The notes: generated from the letters alone by a model not told the origin. 64,000 nucleotides of DNA from Edwardsiella anguillarum (GCF_008801815.1 NZ_VZOX01000005.1); one strand, 5' to 3'. Shown: positions 1 to 8,934, counted from the stretch's first letter. Program-made: numbers and translations.

Positions 1-565
1 GCAGGCCGAGGCGTGGCTCCGGCGCCGCGCCGCGGAAGCGGGCGGCGGCCCGGGCATCGATGAGTTGTGTATGGCTATCCCCCAGCGCGTCCAACACCTG
101 CGCGGCGCTGCGCAGGCGGCGGGTATCCAACTGAGCAGGGAAGTGACCCTGCGGGGTGATGGCCTGCGCCGCCGGCCGCAGAGGAAGTCCCAGACGTTGC
201 CAGGCAGCCAGCCCACCGGCGAGCAGCGAGACACGCTGCGCGCCGAAGGCCCGCAGCATCCACCAGGCGCGCGGAGCGCTGAACAGCGTACCGTCATCGT
301 AGATCACCAGATGGCGCCGGCTGTCGACGCCCAGCGCCCGCATGGCGGCGCCAAAATCGGCGGCGGACGGCAGCATGTGGGGCAGCGGACTGGCGTGGTC
401 GGACAGGGCATCGATATCAAAGCGCAGGGCGCCGGGGAGGCGCTCCGGCTCGACGGGATCGGTGCGCGGCCCCGGGGGGGCCAGACGGGCGTCGAGCAGC
501 TGAATATCCTGATCCGCCAGGTGGGCGGCCAGCCACTGCGGGGTGACAAACAGAGAGGATGACAT
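1..565 (-). CDS. sseA: 3-mercaptopyruvate sulfurtransferase SseA (partial, C-terminus beyond window)
   Basis: This is a rhodanese-family enzyme that transfers sulfur from 3-mercaptopyruvate to thiols or cyanide in the cytoplasm. Only the first 188 codons are present; the frame stays open to base 1. The N-terminus reads MSSSLFVTPQWLAAHL, followed by LLDAR, FDIDALSDHASPLPHMLP, VIYDDG and FSAPRAWWMLRAFG, which is the standard first (non-catalytic) rhodanese domain of SseA. The catalytic CGSGVTA loop of the second domain would lie outside. The start is the ATG at 565. It is transcribed divergently from tyrR. SseA is not beside tyrR in E. coli, so this neighbourhood is lineage-specific. Confidence 0.9.
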   Translation of the reverse strand, partial: MSSSLFVTPQWLAAHLADQDIQLLDARLAPPGPRTDPVEPERLPGALRFDIDALSDHASPLPHMLPSAADFGAAMRALGVDSRRHLVIYDDGTLFSAPRAWWMLRAFGAQRVSLLAGGLAAWQRLGLPLRPAAQAITPQGHFPAQLDTRRLRSAAQVLDALGDSHTQLIDARAAARFRGAAPEPRLGL

Positions 566-955
566 GGTAGCTCCGGATGCGTGGCAAAGGGGATCCGATT
601 GTATACCGCAACCTTGGCGCAGGGTATGGCCATGCGCATGGATGCATGACCTATGCCAGCCTTCCGCGATCTTCGGCTAAAATGTATGATAAATGTGTGG
701 TAAGATACTGTACGCGTTGGCTTACGCCCATGGCAGCCCGACGTCTGCGGCGTCCACACCCGCGATGGGGCGCTCGACGTAGGTCAACGGCGCTCATCAA
801 CCGATGAAAATCGGGGAAGATGACTGGCATATAACAGAAAAATCTGTCAACTTTGGGTGACAGGTAATAGCTTCAGCCGCTGTGCTGGTGGTTTGGGCAA
901 ACAACGGCTGTTTTTCGCGTACACACGCAGCATAAGCAGAGTAAGGTCAAAACTA
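566..955. other. Divergent sseA/tyrR intergenic region
   Basis: This 390-base gap separates the divergent sseA and tyrR starts. It holds an AT-richer stretch at about 640-720 and a TyrR-box-like dyad close to tyrR, listed separately. I see no convincing gene; the open frames that cross it are continuations of neighbouring frames. Confidence 0.6.
845..862 (+). promoter_or_regulatory. Candidate TyrR box (autoregulation)
   Basis: The 18-base element TGTCAACTTTGGGTGACA fits the TyrR-box layout TGTAAA-N6-TTTACA, keeping the invariant G at position 2 and C at position 17. It ends 93 bases before the tyrR start. TyrR of E. coli represses its own gene through a single box, so position and form agree. 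The promoter itself was not identified. Confidence 0.5.
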
Positions 956-2539
956 ATGCGTCTGGAAGTTTTTTGTGAAGATCGTATCGGTCTAACGCGT
1001 GAACTGCTGGATCTTCTCGCCGCCCGAAATATTGATCTGCGCGGTATTGAGATTGATACCATCGGGCGAATTTATCTGAACTTCAATGAGCTGGATTTTG
1101 AGGTGTTCCGTCAGCTGATGGCGGAGATCCGCCGCATCAGCGGGGTAACCGACGTCCGGACCGTGCCGTTTATGCCCTCCGAGCGTGAGCACCGGGCCAT
1201 GTGGGCGCTGCTGGAGTCGCTGCCGGAGCCGGTCTTCTCCATCGACATGAAGGGCAAGGTCGAGCTGGCCAACCAGGCGGCGCTCTCCCTGTTTGCCACC
1301 AGCGAGGAGAAAATCTGCCACCAGACCGCGGCGACGCTGATCGGCGGCTACAACTTTATGCGCTGGCTGGAGGACGATGACGTCGCGCCGCACAGCGAGA
1401 AGGTGGTGATCCGTGGTCAGGATTACCTGATGGATATCATGCCCATCTATTTGGATGACAGCAAACAGACGCACCGCACCCCGGTTGGCGCGGTGGTGGT
1501 GCTGAAGTCGGCGGTGCGCATGGGGCGCCAGCTGCAGAATCTGGCGGTTAACGACAACAGCGAGTTCGACCATATCATCGGCGTCAGCTCCAAGATGCGT
1601 CAGTTGCTGGAGCAGGCGCGTAAGCTGGCGATGCTGGATGCGCCGCTGCTGCTGGTCGGCGAGACCGGCACCGGCAAGGATGTGCTGGCTCGCGCCTGCC
1701 ATCTGCGCAGCCCGCGCGGCAAAAAGCCGTTCCTGGCTCTGAACTGCGCTGCGCTGCCCGACGAAGTGGCGGAGAGTGAACTGTTCGGCCATGCGCCGGG
1801 AGCCTATCCCAACGCGCTGGAAGGCAAGAAGGGCTTCTTTGAGCAGGCCAACGGCGGCACCGTACTGCTGGATGAGATCGGCGAGATGTCGCCGCGCATG
1901 CAGGCCAAGTTGCTGCGCTTCCTCAATGATGGCACCTTCCGCCGCGTCGGCGAGGAGCACGAGGTGCGCGTCGACGTGAGGGTGATCTGCGCGACCCAGA
2001 AGAACCTGATCGATCTGGTGCAGCGGGGGCTGTTCCGCGAGGATCTCTACTATCGCCTCAACGTATTAACCCTCAACCTGCCGCCGCTGCGCGAACGCAC
2101 GCAGGATATCATGCCGCTGACGGAGCTGTTTGTCGCGCGCTTTGCCGACGAGCAGGGGATGCCGCGGCCTAAGCTGGCGCCGGAGCTGAGCGCGTTTCTC
2201 AGCCAGTATGGCTGGCCGGGCAACGTTCGTCAGCTGAAGAACGCCGTGTACCGTGCCCTGACGCAGCTACAGGGCTACGAGCTGCGCCCGCAGGACATTG
2301 TGCTGCCGGAGTTTGAGGCTGAGATGGCGCTGGGCGACGAGGTGCTGGACGGTTCGTTGGATGAGATTTGCAAGCGCTTTGAACGCTCGGTGCTGACCCG
2401 CCTGTACCGTAACTACCCGAGCACCCGTAAGCTGGCCAAACGGCTGGGCGTTTCCCATACCGCCATCGCCAACAAGCTGCGCGAATACGGGCTAAGCAGC
2501 CGCCGTCACCAAGAGGCCGATCCTCACCAGGGGGAGTAA
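956..2539 (+). CDS. tyrR: Transcriptional regulator of aromatic amino acid genes, TyrR
   Basis: TyrR controls aromatic amino acid biosynthesis and transport genes in response to Tyr, Phe and Trp. The start is the ATG at 956 because MRLEVFCEDRIGLTRELL matches the conserved TyrR N-terminus; a 33-codon upstream extension is not conserved. Domains in the 527 residues are an ACT domain (about 1-75), a PAS domain (about 80-190), a central AAA+ domain with Walker A GETGTGKD and Walker B LLDEIGE, and a C-terminal HTH (LAKRLGVSHTAIANKLREYG). Unlike the E. coli protein, it has a GAYPNAL segment after LFGHAP, at the place of the GAFTGA loop of sigma54 activators. Convergent with tpx. Confidence 0.97.
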   Translation: MRLEVFCEDRIGLTRELLDLLAARNIDLRGIEIDTIGRIYLNFNELDFEVFRQLMAEIRRISGVTDVRTVPFMPSEREHRAMWALLESLPEPVFSIDMKGKVELANQAALSLFATSEEKICHQTAATLIGGYNFMRWLEDDDVAPHSEKVVIRGQDYLMDIMPIYLDDSKQTHRTPVGAVVVLKSAVRMGRQLQNLAVNDNSEFDHIIGVSSKMRQLLEQARKLAMLDAPLLLVGETGTGKDVLARACHLRSPRGKKPFLALNCAALPDEVAESELFGHAPGAYPNALEGKKGFFEQANGGTVLLDEIGEMSPRMQAKLLRFLNDGTFRRVGEEHEVRVDVRVICATQKNLIDLVQRGLFREDLYYRLNVLTLNLPPLRERTQDIMPLTELFVARFADEQGMPRPKLAPELSAFLSQYGWPGNVRQLKNAVYRALTQLQGYELRPQDIVLPEFEAEMALGDEVLDGSLDEICKRFERSVLTRLYRNYPSTRKLAKRLGVSHTAIANKLREYGLSSRRHQEADPHQGE

Positions 2540-2548
2540 AGGGCGTTC

Positions 2549-2579
2549 GACGCCGTAGCGCGGCCCGCACTACGGCGTC
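2549..2579. terminator. Bidirectional hairpin between tyrR and tpx
   Basis: A perfect 10-bp stem (GACGCCGTAG / CTACGGCGTC) with an 11-base loop lies between the converging tyrR and tpx stop codons. There is no T-run, so it may be a weak or factor-assisted terminator. Confidence 0.5.
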
Positions 2580-2589
2580 TGTCCAGGCG

Positions 2590-3093
2590 TTACCTCAGCG
2601 CGGCCAGGGCGGCCTCGTAGTCCGGCTCGTCGGCGATCTCCGCTACCAGCTGGCTGTAAATCACCCGATTCTCACCATCCAAAATCACCACCGCGCGGGC
2701 CGTCAGCCCGGCCAGCGGTCCCTCTGCGATCGCCACGCCATACGCCTGCTTGAACTCGCCGCCGCGCAGGGTGGACAGGGTAATCACGTTATTCAGCCCT
2801 TCGGCGCCGCAGAAGCGCGCCTGGGCGAAAGGTAGGTCGGCGGAGATGCACAGCACGACGGCGTTGGCGGCCTCGGCGGCCAGCTGGTTGAAGCGCCGCA
2901 CCGAGGTGGCGCAGACACCGGTGTCAATGCTGGGGAAAATATTGAGAATTTTACGCTGCTGACCAAAGCTTGCCAGGCTCAGATCCGCCAGATCTTTCGA
3001 GACCAGGGAAAACGGCTGCGCCGCTTCGCCGGGGCGTGGAAAGTGACCGCTGAGCGTGACCGGTGTGCCACGGAATAAAACAGTCTGCGTCAT
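2590..3093 (-). CDS. tpx: Thiol peroxidase Tpx
   Basis: Tpx is an atypical 2-Cys peroxiredoxin that reduces lipid and other hydroperoxides with thioredoxin. The 167-residue product starts MTQTVLFRGTPVTL at the ATG ending at 3093; a 17-codon upstream extension is not conserved. The peroxidatic Cys61 sits in FPSIDTGVCATSVRRFN and the resolving Cys95 in QARFCGAEGLNN, both at the family positions. Length and sequence match the enterobacterial protein. It lies next to tyrR as in E. coli, facing it across a hairpin. Confidence 0.97.
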   Translation of the reverse strand: MTQTVLFRGTPVTLSGHFPRPGEAAQPFSLVSKDLADLSLASFGQQRKILNIFPSIDTGVCATSVRRFNQLAAEAANAVVLCISADLPFAQARFCGAEGLNNVITLSTLRGGEFKQAYGVAIAEGPLAGLTARAVVILDGENRVIYSQLVAEIADEPDYEAALAALR

Positions 3094-3311
3094 AAATGCT
3101 CCCTCTTGTTTACGTATTGTTAACAATGGGTCAGTGTATGCCAATTACTGCGCGGTGAACAGATGATTTATGTTAAAAATTTGTTTCATTGTGTAGAGGT
3201 TCCGCCCGGCAATAATTAAAAGTGGTGATGAATGTGCGCTTCAGGCAGAGTAGGGGCATGGTGCCGACCGGGCGCCCTACGGGTAGAGTGACCAACACAG
3301 GATAGTGAACG

Positions 3312-4931
3312 ATGCAGCTTTTTTGTCTGGCCGCCGCGGTGGCCATTGGGGTCGTAGTCGGAAGTCAGGGCGTCCTAGCGGCGCAGGTGCCGCCGGGCAC
3401 AGTTCTGGCCGAGACGCAGACCGTGGTACGCCATCTGAAGGATGAGCCGGTGTCGCTGGATCCCGTCGCCGCCGTCGGCTTGACGGAGGCACAGGTACTG
3501 CGCGATCTGTTTGAGGGGTTGGTGAACCAGGGGCCGGACGGCAGCGTCCAACCCGGCGTGGCTGTCGCCTGGCACAGTAAGGATCAGCAGCGCTATGTCT
3601 TTCAGCTGCGCGATACGGCGCGCTGGTCCAACGGCGATGCCGTGACAGCCTATGACTTTGTCTATGCCTGGCGGCGACTGGTCGATCCGCAGACCCATTC
3701 CCCCTTTGCCTGGTTTGCCGAGACGGCGGGGATCGCCAACGCCGCGGAGATCGTCAGCGGTCAGCTGCCCCCCGATCGGCTGGGCGTGGCGGCTCCGGAC
3801 GCCCGTACGCTGGTGGTGCAGCTGAACCGTCCGCTGCCCTATTTTCCACAGCTGTGCGCCCATTTCAGTCTATTCCCGCAGCCGCAGAAGGTGGTCGAGC
3901 GCTACGGTCAGGCGTGGACACGCCCGGGCAACCTGGTGGGCAACGGCGCTTTCCAGCTGGCGCAGCGGGTGGTCAACGAGCATATCGTGCTGACGCCGAA
4001 CCCCTATTACTGGGATCACGCCCAGACCCAGCTGACGAGGGTGACCTTTGTTCCGATAAACCAGGAGAGCGCGGCGACCAAACGCTATCTGGCCGGGGAT
4101 CTGGATATCACCGAATCTTTCCCGAAAAACCTGTATCAGACGCTGAAAAAGCGCATCCCCGGCGAGGTATTCACTCCGGTTCAGCTGGGCACCTACTACT
4201 ATGCGTTCAATACCCGCCGGGCCCCGCTGAACGATGCACGGGTGCGGCGTGCGCTCTCCTATGCCATCGATCGCGAGATCATCGCCGGCAAGGTGGTAGG
4301 CAGCGGGGAGAAGCCCGCCTACCGGTTGACACCGGATGTGACCGACGGCGTGGTGCCGCAGCCGCTGCCGATGCAGCGGATGAGCCAGGCGGAGCGTAAC
4401 CGTCAGGCGCGGGCCTGGCTGCGCGAGGCGGGCTACGGGCCATCGCGGCCGCTCCGGCTGACGCTGCTGTATAACACGGCGGAGAATCACCAGAAAATTG
4501 CCATCGCCGTGGCATCGATGTGGAAGAAGAACCTGGGGGTGCAGGTCAAGCTGACTAACCAGGAGTGGAAAACCTACGTCGATAGTCGTAACAGCGGCCA
4601 GTTCGACGTGGTGCGGGCGTCGTGGATTGCCGACTACAACGAGGCCTCTAGCTTTCTGGGGCTGCTGGGGAGTCGCCACAGCGGCAATCTAAGCGGCTTT
4701 AGCCAGCCGGGATACGATGCGCTGCTGCAGCAGGCCGCGCGGGAGGGGAACGGGCAGAAGCGCAGCGCCATCTACCAGCAGGCAGAGCGCATGCTAGCGG
4801 AGGCGGCGCCGATCGCCCCGCTGTACCAATACACCAATGCCCGGCTGATTAAGCCTTGGGTAAAGGGATATCCCATCAATAACCCGGAGGATGTCGCCTA
4901 CAGCCAGCAGCTGTATATCGTACAGCACTAG
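3312..4931 (+). CDS. mppA: Periplasmic murein tripeptide-binding protein MppA
   Basis: MppA is the periplasmic solute-binding protein for the murein tripeptide L-Ala-D-Glu-mDap and passes it to the Opp inner-membrane transporter for wall recycling. The 539 residues resemble E. coli MppA throughout: PPGTVLAE near the mature N-terminus, INQESAATKRYLAGDLDITESFPKN in the middle, and KPWVKGYPINNPEDVAYS at the end. The signal peptide ends near VLA-AQ. Its n-region (MQLFCLAA) has no Lys or Arg, which is odd, but an in-frame TGA at 3306 excludes any longer start. No opp genes are adjacent, so it probably acts with a transporter elsewhere. Confidence 0.9.
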   Translation: MQLFCLAAAVAIGVVVGSQGVLAAQVPPGTVLAETQTVVRHLKDEPVSLDPVAAVGLTEAQVLRDLFEGLVNQGPDGSVQPGVAVAWHSKDQQRYVFQLRDTARWSNGDAVTAYDFVYAWRRLVDPQTHSPFAWFAETAGIANAAEIVSGQLPPDRLGVAAPDARTLVVQLNRPLPYFPQLCAHFSLFPQPQKVVERYGQAWTRPGNLVGNGAFQLAQRVVNEHIVLTPNPYYWDHAQTQLTRVTFVPINQESAATKRYLAGDLDITESFPKNLYQTLKKRIPGEVFTPVQLGTYYYAFNTRRAPLNDARVRRALSYAIDREIIAGKVVGSGEKPAYRLTPDVTDGVVPQPLPMQRMSQAERNRQARAWLREAGYGPSRPLRLTLLYNTAENHQKIAIAVASMWKKNLGVQVKLTNQEWKTYVDSRNSGQFDVVRASWIADYNEASSFLGLLGSRHSGNLSGFSQPGYDALLQQAAREGNGQKRSAIYQQAERMLAEAAPIAPLYQYTNARLIKPWVKGYPINNPEDVAYSQQLYIVQH

Positions 4932-5457
4932 CCGTTATTGCGAGGTGGCGATATTTTCCGCGCCGGGCCATGGCGCTAAAATAAGCGTGCCATGGCCATT
5001 CTATTATGCTTATTTAAGTAAAAAGCATATTTAACCTATTTTCCCTGACTATCCCGCGTAAATAGGCGCTCAGAATAAAGAAAAAAATAACGTTTTATTT
5101 CATTCCGCGTCTGTAATAGCGATAAAAACAGGCATCATCTCCCCTCAGGCGCCTCATTTCATCTCAGAAGGTCAAAACTGACGTTTTTGGCTGTGCGCGC
5201 GCCGGTAACAGATCCTCCGCCGCATTCTCTCCCGTGGTTCCCCACGCGCGGAGGCCGCCGGGGATTTCTCCGGCTATATTTTAGTAATCATTTGAAAACA
5301 AGTGTAAATTGCAGAATTATTTAGAGCAATGCTGGCAGAATAAATTGCCATTACGTAAGTAAATATTAATATTTATGTAGAGCGCCTGCGGCTATCGCCT
5401 CAGGCCGGTATCCGGCGCGGCGGCGTCGGTGGACACAGAACAGATCGGGAACCCAGC
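4932..5457. other. Intergenic region mppA-ldtE
   Basis: About 525 bases without a supported gene. Two hairpins are visible. One at 4966-4997 (arms GGCCATGGC and GCCATGGCC) probably ends mppA transcription. The other at 5257-5274 (GCCGGGGA / TCTCCGGC, tiny loop) is followed by an AT run and could end a leader or small RNA. The rest is AT-rich and presumably carries the ldtE promoter. Confidence 0.5.
4966..4997 (+). terminator. Candidate terminator hairpin after mppA
   Basis: Arms GGCCATGGC and GCCATGGCC can form a 9-bp stem, extended by GCT/AGC across a 2-base bulge. It lies 35 bases after the mppA stop. The following bases (attctattat) are AT-rich rather than a clean T-run. Confidence 0.45.
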
Positions 5458-6522
5458 ATGAAACGTGCACTGACTGCAGTAAGCCTTGTGCTGTCGCTAT
5501 GGATGGCGGCAGGGAGCGGCGCCCACGCGGCGGACTATCCATTACCGGCGACGGACAGCCGCCTCATCGGCGAAAACTTCATCCACACCGTTCCTCGCGA
5601 TGGCAAACCGCTGGAAGCGACCGCTGCACGCTTTCAGATAGGGCTGCTGGGGATGCTGGAGGCCAATCCCGGGGTGGATCCCTTCCTGCCCCGGCCGGGC
5701 AGCGAGCTGATCATCCCGGCCCAGATGCTGTTGCCGGACGCGCCGCGCGAGGGGATCGTGATCAATCTTGCCGAGCTGCGCCTGTTTTACTATCCGCCGG
5801 GAGAGAATCGGGTGGAGGTGTATCCGATCGGCATCGGTCAGCTGGGGCGCAATACGCCGGAGATGGTGACCCGGGTCTCTCAGCATATCAAGGATCCGAC
5901 CTGGACGCCGACCGCCAATATCCGCCGCAACTATCAGGCACAGGGGATCACTCTGCCGGCGGTAATGCCCGCCGGGCCGGATAACCCGATGGGGCGCTTT
6001 GCGCTGCGCCTGGCCGCCCAGGGCGGGGTCTATCTGATCCACGGCACCAACGCCGACTTTGGCATCGGTATGCGGGTCAGCTCCGGCTGTATCCGCCTGC
6101 GCCCGGATGATATCGAAGCGCTGTTTCGCAGCGTACCAGGCGGTACCCGAGTACAGATCGTCAATCAGCCGGTGAAGACGTCGGTGGAGCCGGACGGTAA
6201 ACGCTACGTGGAGGTGCACCAGCCGCTGTCGCGCTCCGAGCGTGACGATCCGCAGACGATGCCGATCGCGCTGAACGGCCGGCTGTCCGCCTTCGCCGCC
6301 AGTCCGCTGACGGATCGCGCGGCGTTTGAGGGGGCGATGGCGCGCCGCTCCGGGATGCCGGTGCTGGTGAGCCATGCCGTGCCGGTCAACGACGGGGCTG
6401 CGGTGACCACGCAGGCAGCGGCTAGCGCGCCGGCTCCGGTGACTACGCCGGCATCTACTAGTACTAGCGCGCCGGCGCCGATCGACGCTGCGCTCCCCGA
6501 GGCGGTATTAAACGGCCGCTAA
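5458..6522 (+). CDS. ldtE: L,D-transpeptidase (LdtE/YnhG type)
   Basis: This periplasmic L,D-transpeptidase forms mDap-mDap cross-links in peptidoglycan. The 354 residues comprise a signal peptide ending GAHA-AD, a LysM-like region (about 40-90) and a YkuD catalytic domain (about 98-235) with His195 in LIHGTN and the nucleophile Cys211 in RVSSGCIRL. The last 50 residues are a low-complexity Ala/Pro/Thr tail, making the protein slightly longer than E. coli LdtE. It precedes lpp and pykF exactly as ynhG does in E. coli. That order favours LdtE over the Lpp-attaching paralogues, whose substrate is encoded next door. Confidence 0.88.
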   Translation: MKRALTAVSLVLSLWMAAGSGAHAADYPLPATDSRLIGENFIHTVPRDGKPLEATAARFQIGLLGMLEANPGVDPFLPRPGSELIIPAQMLLPDAPREGIVINLAELRLFYYPPGENRVEVYPIGIGQLGRNTPEMVTRVSQHIKDPTWTPTANIRRNYQAQGITLPAVMPAGPDNPMGRFALRLAAQGGVYLIHGTNADFGIGMRVSSGCIRLRPDDIEALFRSVPGGTRVQIVNQPVKTSVEPDGKRYVEVHQPLSRSERDDPQTMPIALNGRLSAFAASPLTDRAAFEGAMARRSGMPVLVSHAVPVNDGAAVTTQAAASAPAPVTTPASTSTSAPAPIDAALPEAVLNGR

Positions 6523-6550
6523 GGGGGCTAGGGGCGCGTGGTGTATCCTA

Positions 6551-6574
6551 AGGGGAGGGCAGCCTCCCTTTTTT
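6551..6574 (+). terminator. Rho-independent terminator of ldtE
   Basis: GGGAGG-GCAG-CCTCCC followed directly by six Ts, 30 bases past the ldtE stop codon. Confidence 0.85.
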
Positions 6575-6660
6575 CGGCGTGTCGCTGCGTGGCGCAGAGC
6601 GCCCTGTGGCGTGCGGGGACTGGATACGTTGAACGCTGGCGCTGAAGGGAGCGATAGAAA

Positions 6661-6690
6661 TAAAAAAGGCGCACCGAGGTGCGCCTTTTT
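6661..6690 (-). terminator. Rho-independent terminator of lpp
   Basis: GGCGCAC-CGAG-GTGCGCC is flanked by A-runs and T-runs, so it can work on both strands. On the minus strand it lies 19 bases after the lpp stop, as in other enterics. Confidence 0.85.
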
Positions 6691-6708
6691 CGCTCAGCTC
6701 AAGAAATC

Positions 6709-6945
6709 TTATTTCTTGTAAGCGTGAGCCATGTTGTCCAGACGCTGGTTAGCGCGAGCTGCGTCGTCTTTAGCAGCCTGAACGTCAGCGCGCATTGCGT
6801 TCACGTCAGAAGACAGCTGGTCAACTTTGGTGTTCAGAGTCTGAACGTCAGAGGACAGCTGGTCGATTTTAGCGTTGGAAGAGCAGCCAGCCAGCAGAGT
6901 AGAACCCAGGATAACAGCGCCCAGTACCAGTTTAGTACGATTCAT
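6709..6945 (-). CDS. lpp: Major outer membrane (Braun) lipoprotein Lpp
   Basis: Lpp is the abundant trimeric lipoprotein that ties the outer membrane to peptidoglycan. The 78 residues start with a signal peptide and lipobox LLAGC (acylated Cys21), followed by the coiled-coil heptads AKIDQLSSDVQTLN and KVDQLSSDVNAMR, and end in Lys78, the residue linked to mDap. Length and sequence are nearly those of E. coli Lpp. It sits between ldtE and pykF with its own strong terminator and an AT-rich upstream region, typical for this highly expressed gene. Confidence 0.98.
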   Translation of the reverse strand: MNRTKLVLGAVILGSTLLAGCSSNAKIDQLSSDVQTLNTKVDQLSSDVNAMRADVQAAKDDAARANQRLDNMAHAYKK

Positions 6946-7196
6946 TATAAAACCCTCTAGATTGAGTTAATCTCCATGTAGCGTTACAAGTATTACACAA
7001 ACCATTTTCTAAAGAGAATAAATTTTTCATGCTAAAGCGTTTTATTTTGATCGTTCGCTCAAAGAACCACCTTGTTTTGCGGGAAGGTTAAAAAAGAGAG
7101 ACAAAACAGGTCGCTTCTATTGGAATCCTCTTATTTCACTATTCAGTTAATTCTATTAATAATATCAATTCAAGAGATAAAAATGTTGTACCAGGA
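6946..7196. other. lpp promoter region
   Basis: About 250 bases of AT-rich DNA between the lpp start and the pykF terminator. It contains long A/T tracts as expected for the lpp promoter on the minus strand. No gene is supported. Confidence 0.5.
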
Positions 7197-7222
7197 TAAA
7201 AAAAGCGCCGCAGAGCGGCGCT
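7197..7222 (-). terminator. Rho-independent terminator of pykF
   Basis: On the minus strand AGCGCCGC-TCT-GCGGCGCT is followed by a run of seven Ts. It lies just after the pykF stop codon. Confidence 0.9.
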
Positions 7223-7245
7223 TGAATTTAATTATTTTTGTGCTA

Positions 7246-8658
7246 TCAGAGCACGTGTACTGACGCGGTGTTGGTGGTGCCACTCGGTACCAGCGCGCCG
7301 GAAACCATGACCACGACGTCGCCTTTCTGAGCCAGGCCGCTTTCCAGGGCGGCATCTTTACCGATGCGGTAGAAATCGTCGGTAGAGGCGATCTCTTTGA
7401 CCATCATCGGGATGACGCCTTTGCTCAGGATCAGCTGGCGGGCGGTGACCGGGTTGGTGGTCAGGGCCAGGATCATCGCATCCGGGAAGTATTTACGGAT
7501 GGCCTTGGCGGATTTGCCACCGGCGGTGGCAACGACGATCAGCGGGGCATCCAGCTTCTCGGCGGTCTCTACCGCGCCGCGGCATACCGCTTCGGTGATG
7601 CGCAGCTTGCGTGAGTCGTGCAGGGTATCGATACGGCTCTGCATGACGCGATCGGTACGCTCACAGATGGTCGCCATGATGCCGACGGCCTCCAGCGGGT
7701 ACTTACCCTTGGCGCTTTCGCCGGACAGCATGACGGCGTCGGTGCCGTCGAGGATGGCGTTGGCAACGTCACCGGCTTCCGCACGGGTCGGACGCGGGTT
7801 TTTGATCATGGAGTCCAGCATCTGGGTCGCGGTGATGACCACTTTGCGGGCGCGGTTGCATTTTTCGATCATCATCTTCTGCGCGAAGATAACCTCTTCT
7901 ACCGGGATTTCCACGCCCAGATCGCCACGGGCAACCATGATGCCGTCGGAGGCTTCCAGGATTTCGTCGAAGTTGTTCAGGCCTTCCTGGTTTTCGATCT
8001 TGGAGATGATCTGGATCTGCTCACCGCCGTGGGCCTTCAGGTGCTCACGGATTTCCAGCACGTCGGCGCGCTTACGGATGAAAGAAGCGGCGACGAAGTC
8101 AACGCCCTGTTCGCAGCCAAAGATCAGGTCGCGCTTGTCTTTTTCGGCCAGCGCCGGCAGCTGGATGGAAACGCCCGGCAGGTTAACGCCTTTGTTCTCG
8201 CCCAGGTCGCCGTTGTTCAGAACCTTGCACACCACGGTGCTTTCGGTGACATCGGTCACTTCCATGCCGATCAGGCCATCGTCCACCAGCACGGTGTTGC
8301 CGATGCGCAGGTCGGCGGCGAAGCCCGGGTAGGTGACGGCGACGCGGTCGCTGTTGCCGATGACGCTCTGGTCGGTGGTGAAGGTGAAGGTCTGGCCGGC
8401 GGTCAGGGAGACGTCATTGCCGCCTTCCAGCTTCATGGTGCGGATTTCCGGGCCCTTGGTGTCCAGCAGGATAGCGGCTTTCTGGCCGGTCTTCTCCATG
8501 ACAGCGCGCAGGTTTTTGATGCGCTGGCCGTGTTCTTCATAGTCACCGTGGGAGAAGTTCAGACGCATTACGTTCATGCCTGCGTTCAGCAGTTTACCCA
8601 GCATCTCTTCGGATTCGGTCTTCGGACCGATGGTGCATACGATTTTGGTCTTTTTCAT
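7246..8658 (-). CDS. pykF: Pyruvate kinase I (fructose 1,6-bisphosphate-activated)
   Basis: PykF converts phosphoenolpyruvate and ADP to pyruvate and ATP, the last step of glycolysis. The 470-residue product, starting MKKTKIVCTIGPKTES at the ATG ending at 8658 (an ATG nine bases upstream is not conserved), has the length of E. coli PykF. It carries DTKGPEIRTM, the active-site strand ISKIENQEG, MVARGDLGVEIP and ITATQMLDSM, and ends GTTNTASVHVL. A Cra-type operator and a sigma70-type promoter lie upstream. The order ldtE-lpp-pykF is conserved in enterics. Confidence 0.98.
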   Translation of the reverse strand: MKKTKIVCTIGPKTESEEMLGKLLNAGMNVMRLNFSHGDYEEHGQRIKNLRAVMEKTGQKAAILLDTKGPEIRTMKLEGGNDVSLTAGQTFTFTTDQSVIGNSDRVAVTYPGFAADLRIGNTVLVDDGLIGMEVTDVTESTVVCKVLNNGDLGENKGVNLPGVSIQLPALAEKDKRDLIFGCEQGVDFVAASFIRKRADVLEIREHLKAHGGEQIQIISKIENQEGLNNFDEILEASDGIMVARGDLGVEIPVEEVIFAQKMMIEKCNRARKVVITATQMLDSMIKNPRPTRAEAGDVANAILDGTDAVMLSGESAKGKYPLEAVGIMATICERTDRVMQSRIDTLHDSRKLRITEAVCRGAVETAEKLDAPLIVVATAGGKSAKAIRKYFPDAMILALTTNPVTARQLILSKGVIPMMVKEIASTDDFYRIGKDAALESGLAQKGDVVVMVSGALVPSGTTNTASVHVL

Positions 8659-8874
8659 GACATTCATTTCTGCAAGTTGTGATGGATTGGAAAAAGCTTA
8701 CTCCCACCGCCAGTGGCTGGGAGGACAGGGGGTAAAACAGGTGATGCGAAAATAGAACTACTAAGAAGAATAGGCGACAGCCGACGTGCCGGGGCAAAAA
8801 ATGCGTGCCCGTGGGGAGGTGACCAGTGCAAAGGCCGCGTTGTTATGTAGTAGGCGCTGCGACGAATCAAGGGC

Positions 8875-8886
8875 TGAAACCATTCA
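8875..8886 (-). promoter_or_regulatory. Cra (FruR) operator of pykF
   Basis: TGAAACCATTCA (reverse complement TGAATGGTTTCA) matches 10 of 12 positions of the Cra palindrome TGAAACGTTTCA. It lies just downstream of the predicted pykF start of transcription, a repressing position. Cra represses pykF in E. coli. Confidence 0.75.
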
Positions 8887-8904
8887 ACAAAATTGACGCC
8901 GGGT

Positions 8905-8934
8905 ATTATACGTATTTAACCGCAAGAAAGACAA
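8905..8934 (-). promoter_or_regulatory. pykF promoter
   Basis: On the minus strand TTGTCT and a perfect TATAAT are separated by 18 bases, about 250 bases upstream of the pykF ATG and next to the Cra site. Confidence 0.65.

Noticed and set aside
7397..8332. Long plus-strand frames (311 and 354 codons) antisense to pykF
   Set aside because: Mirror frames of a conserved gene with low-complexity translations and no ribosome site.
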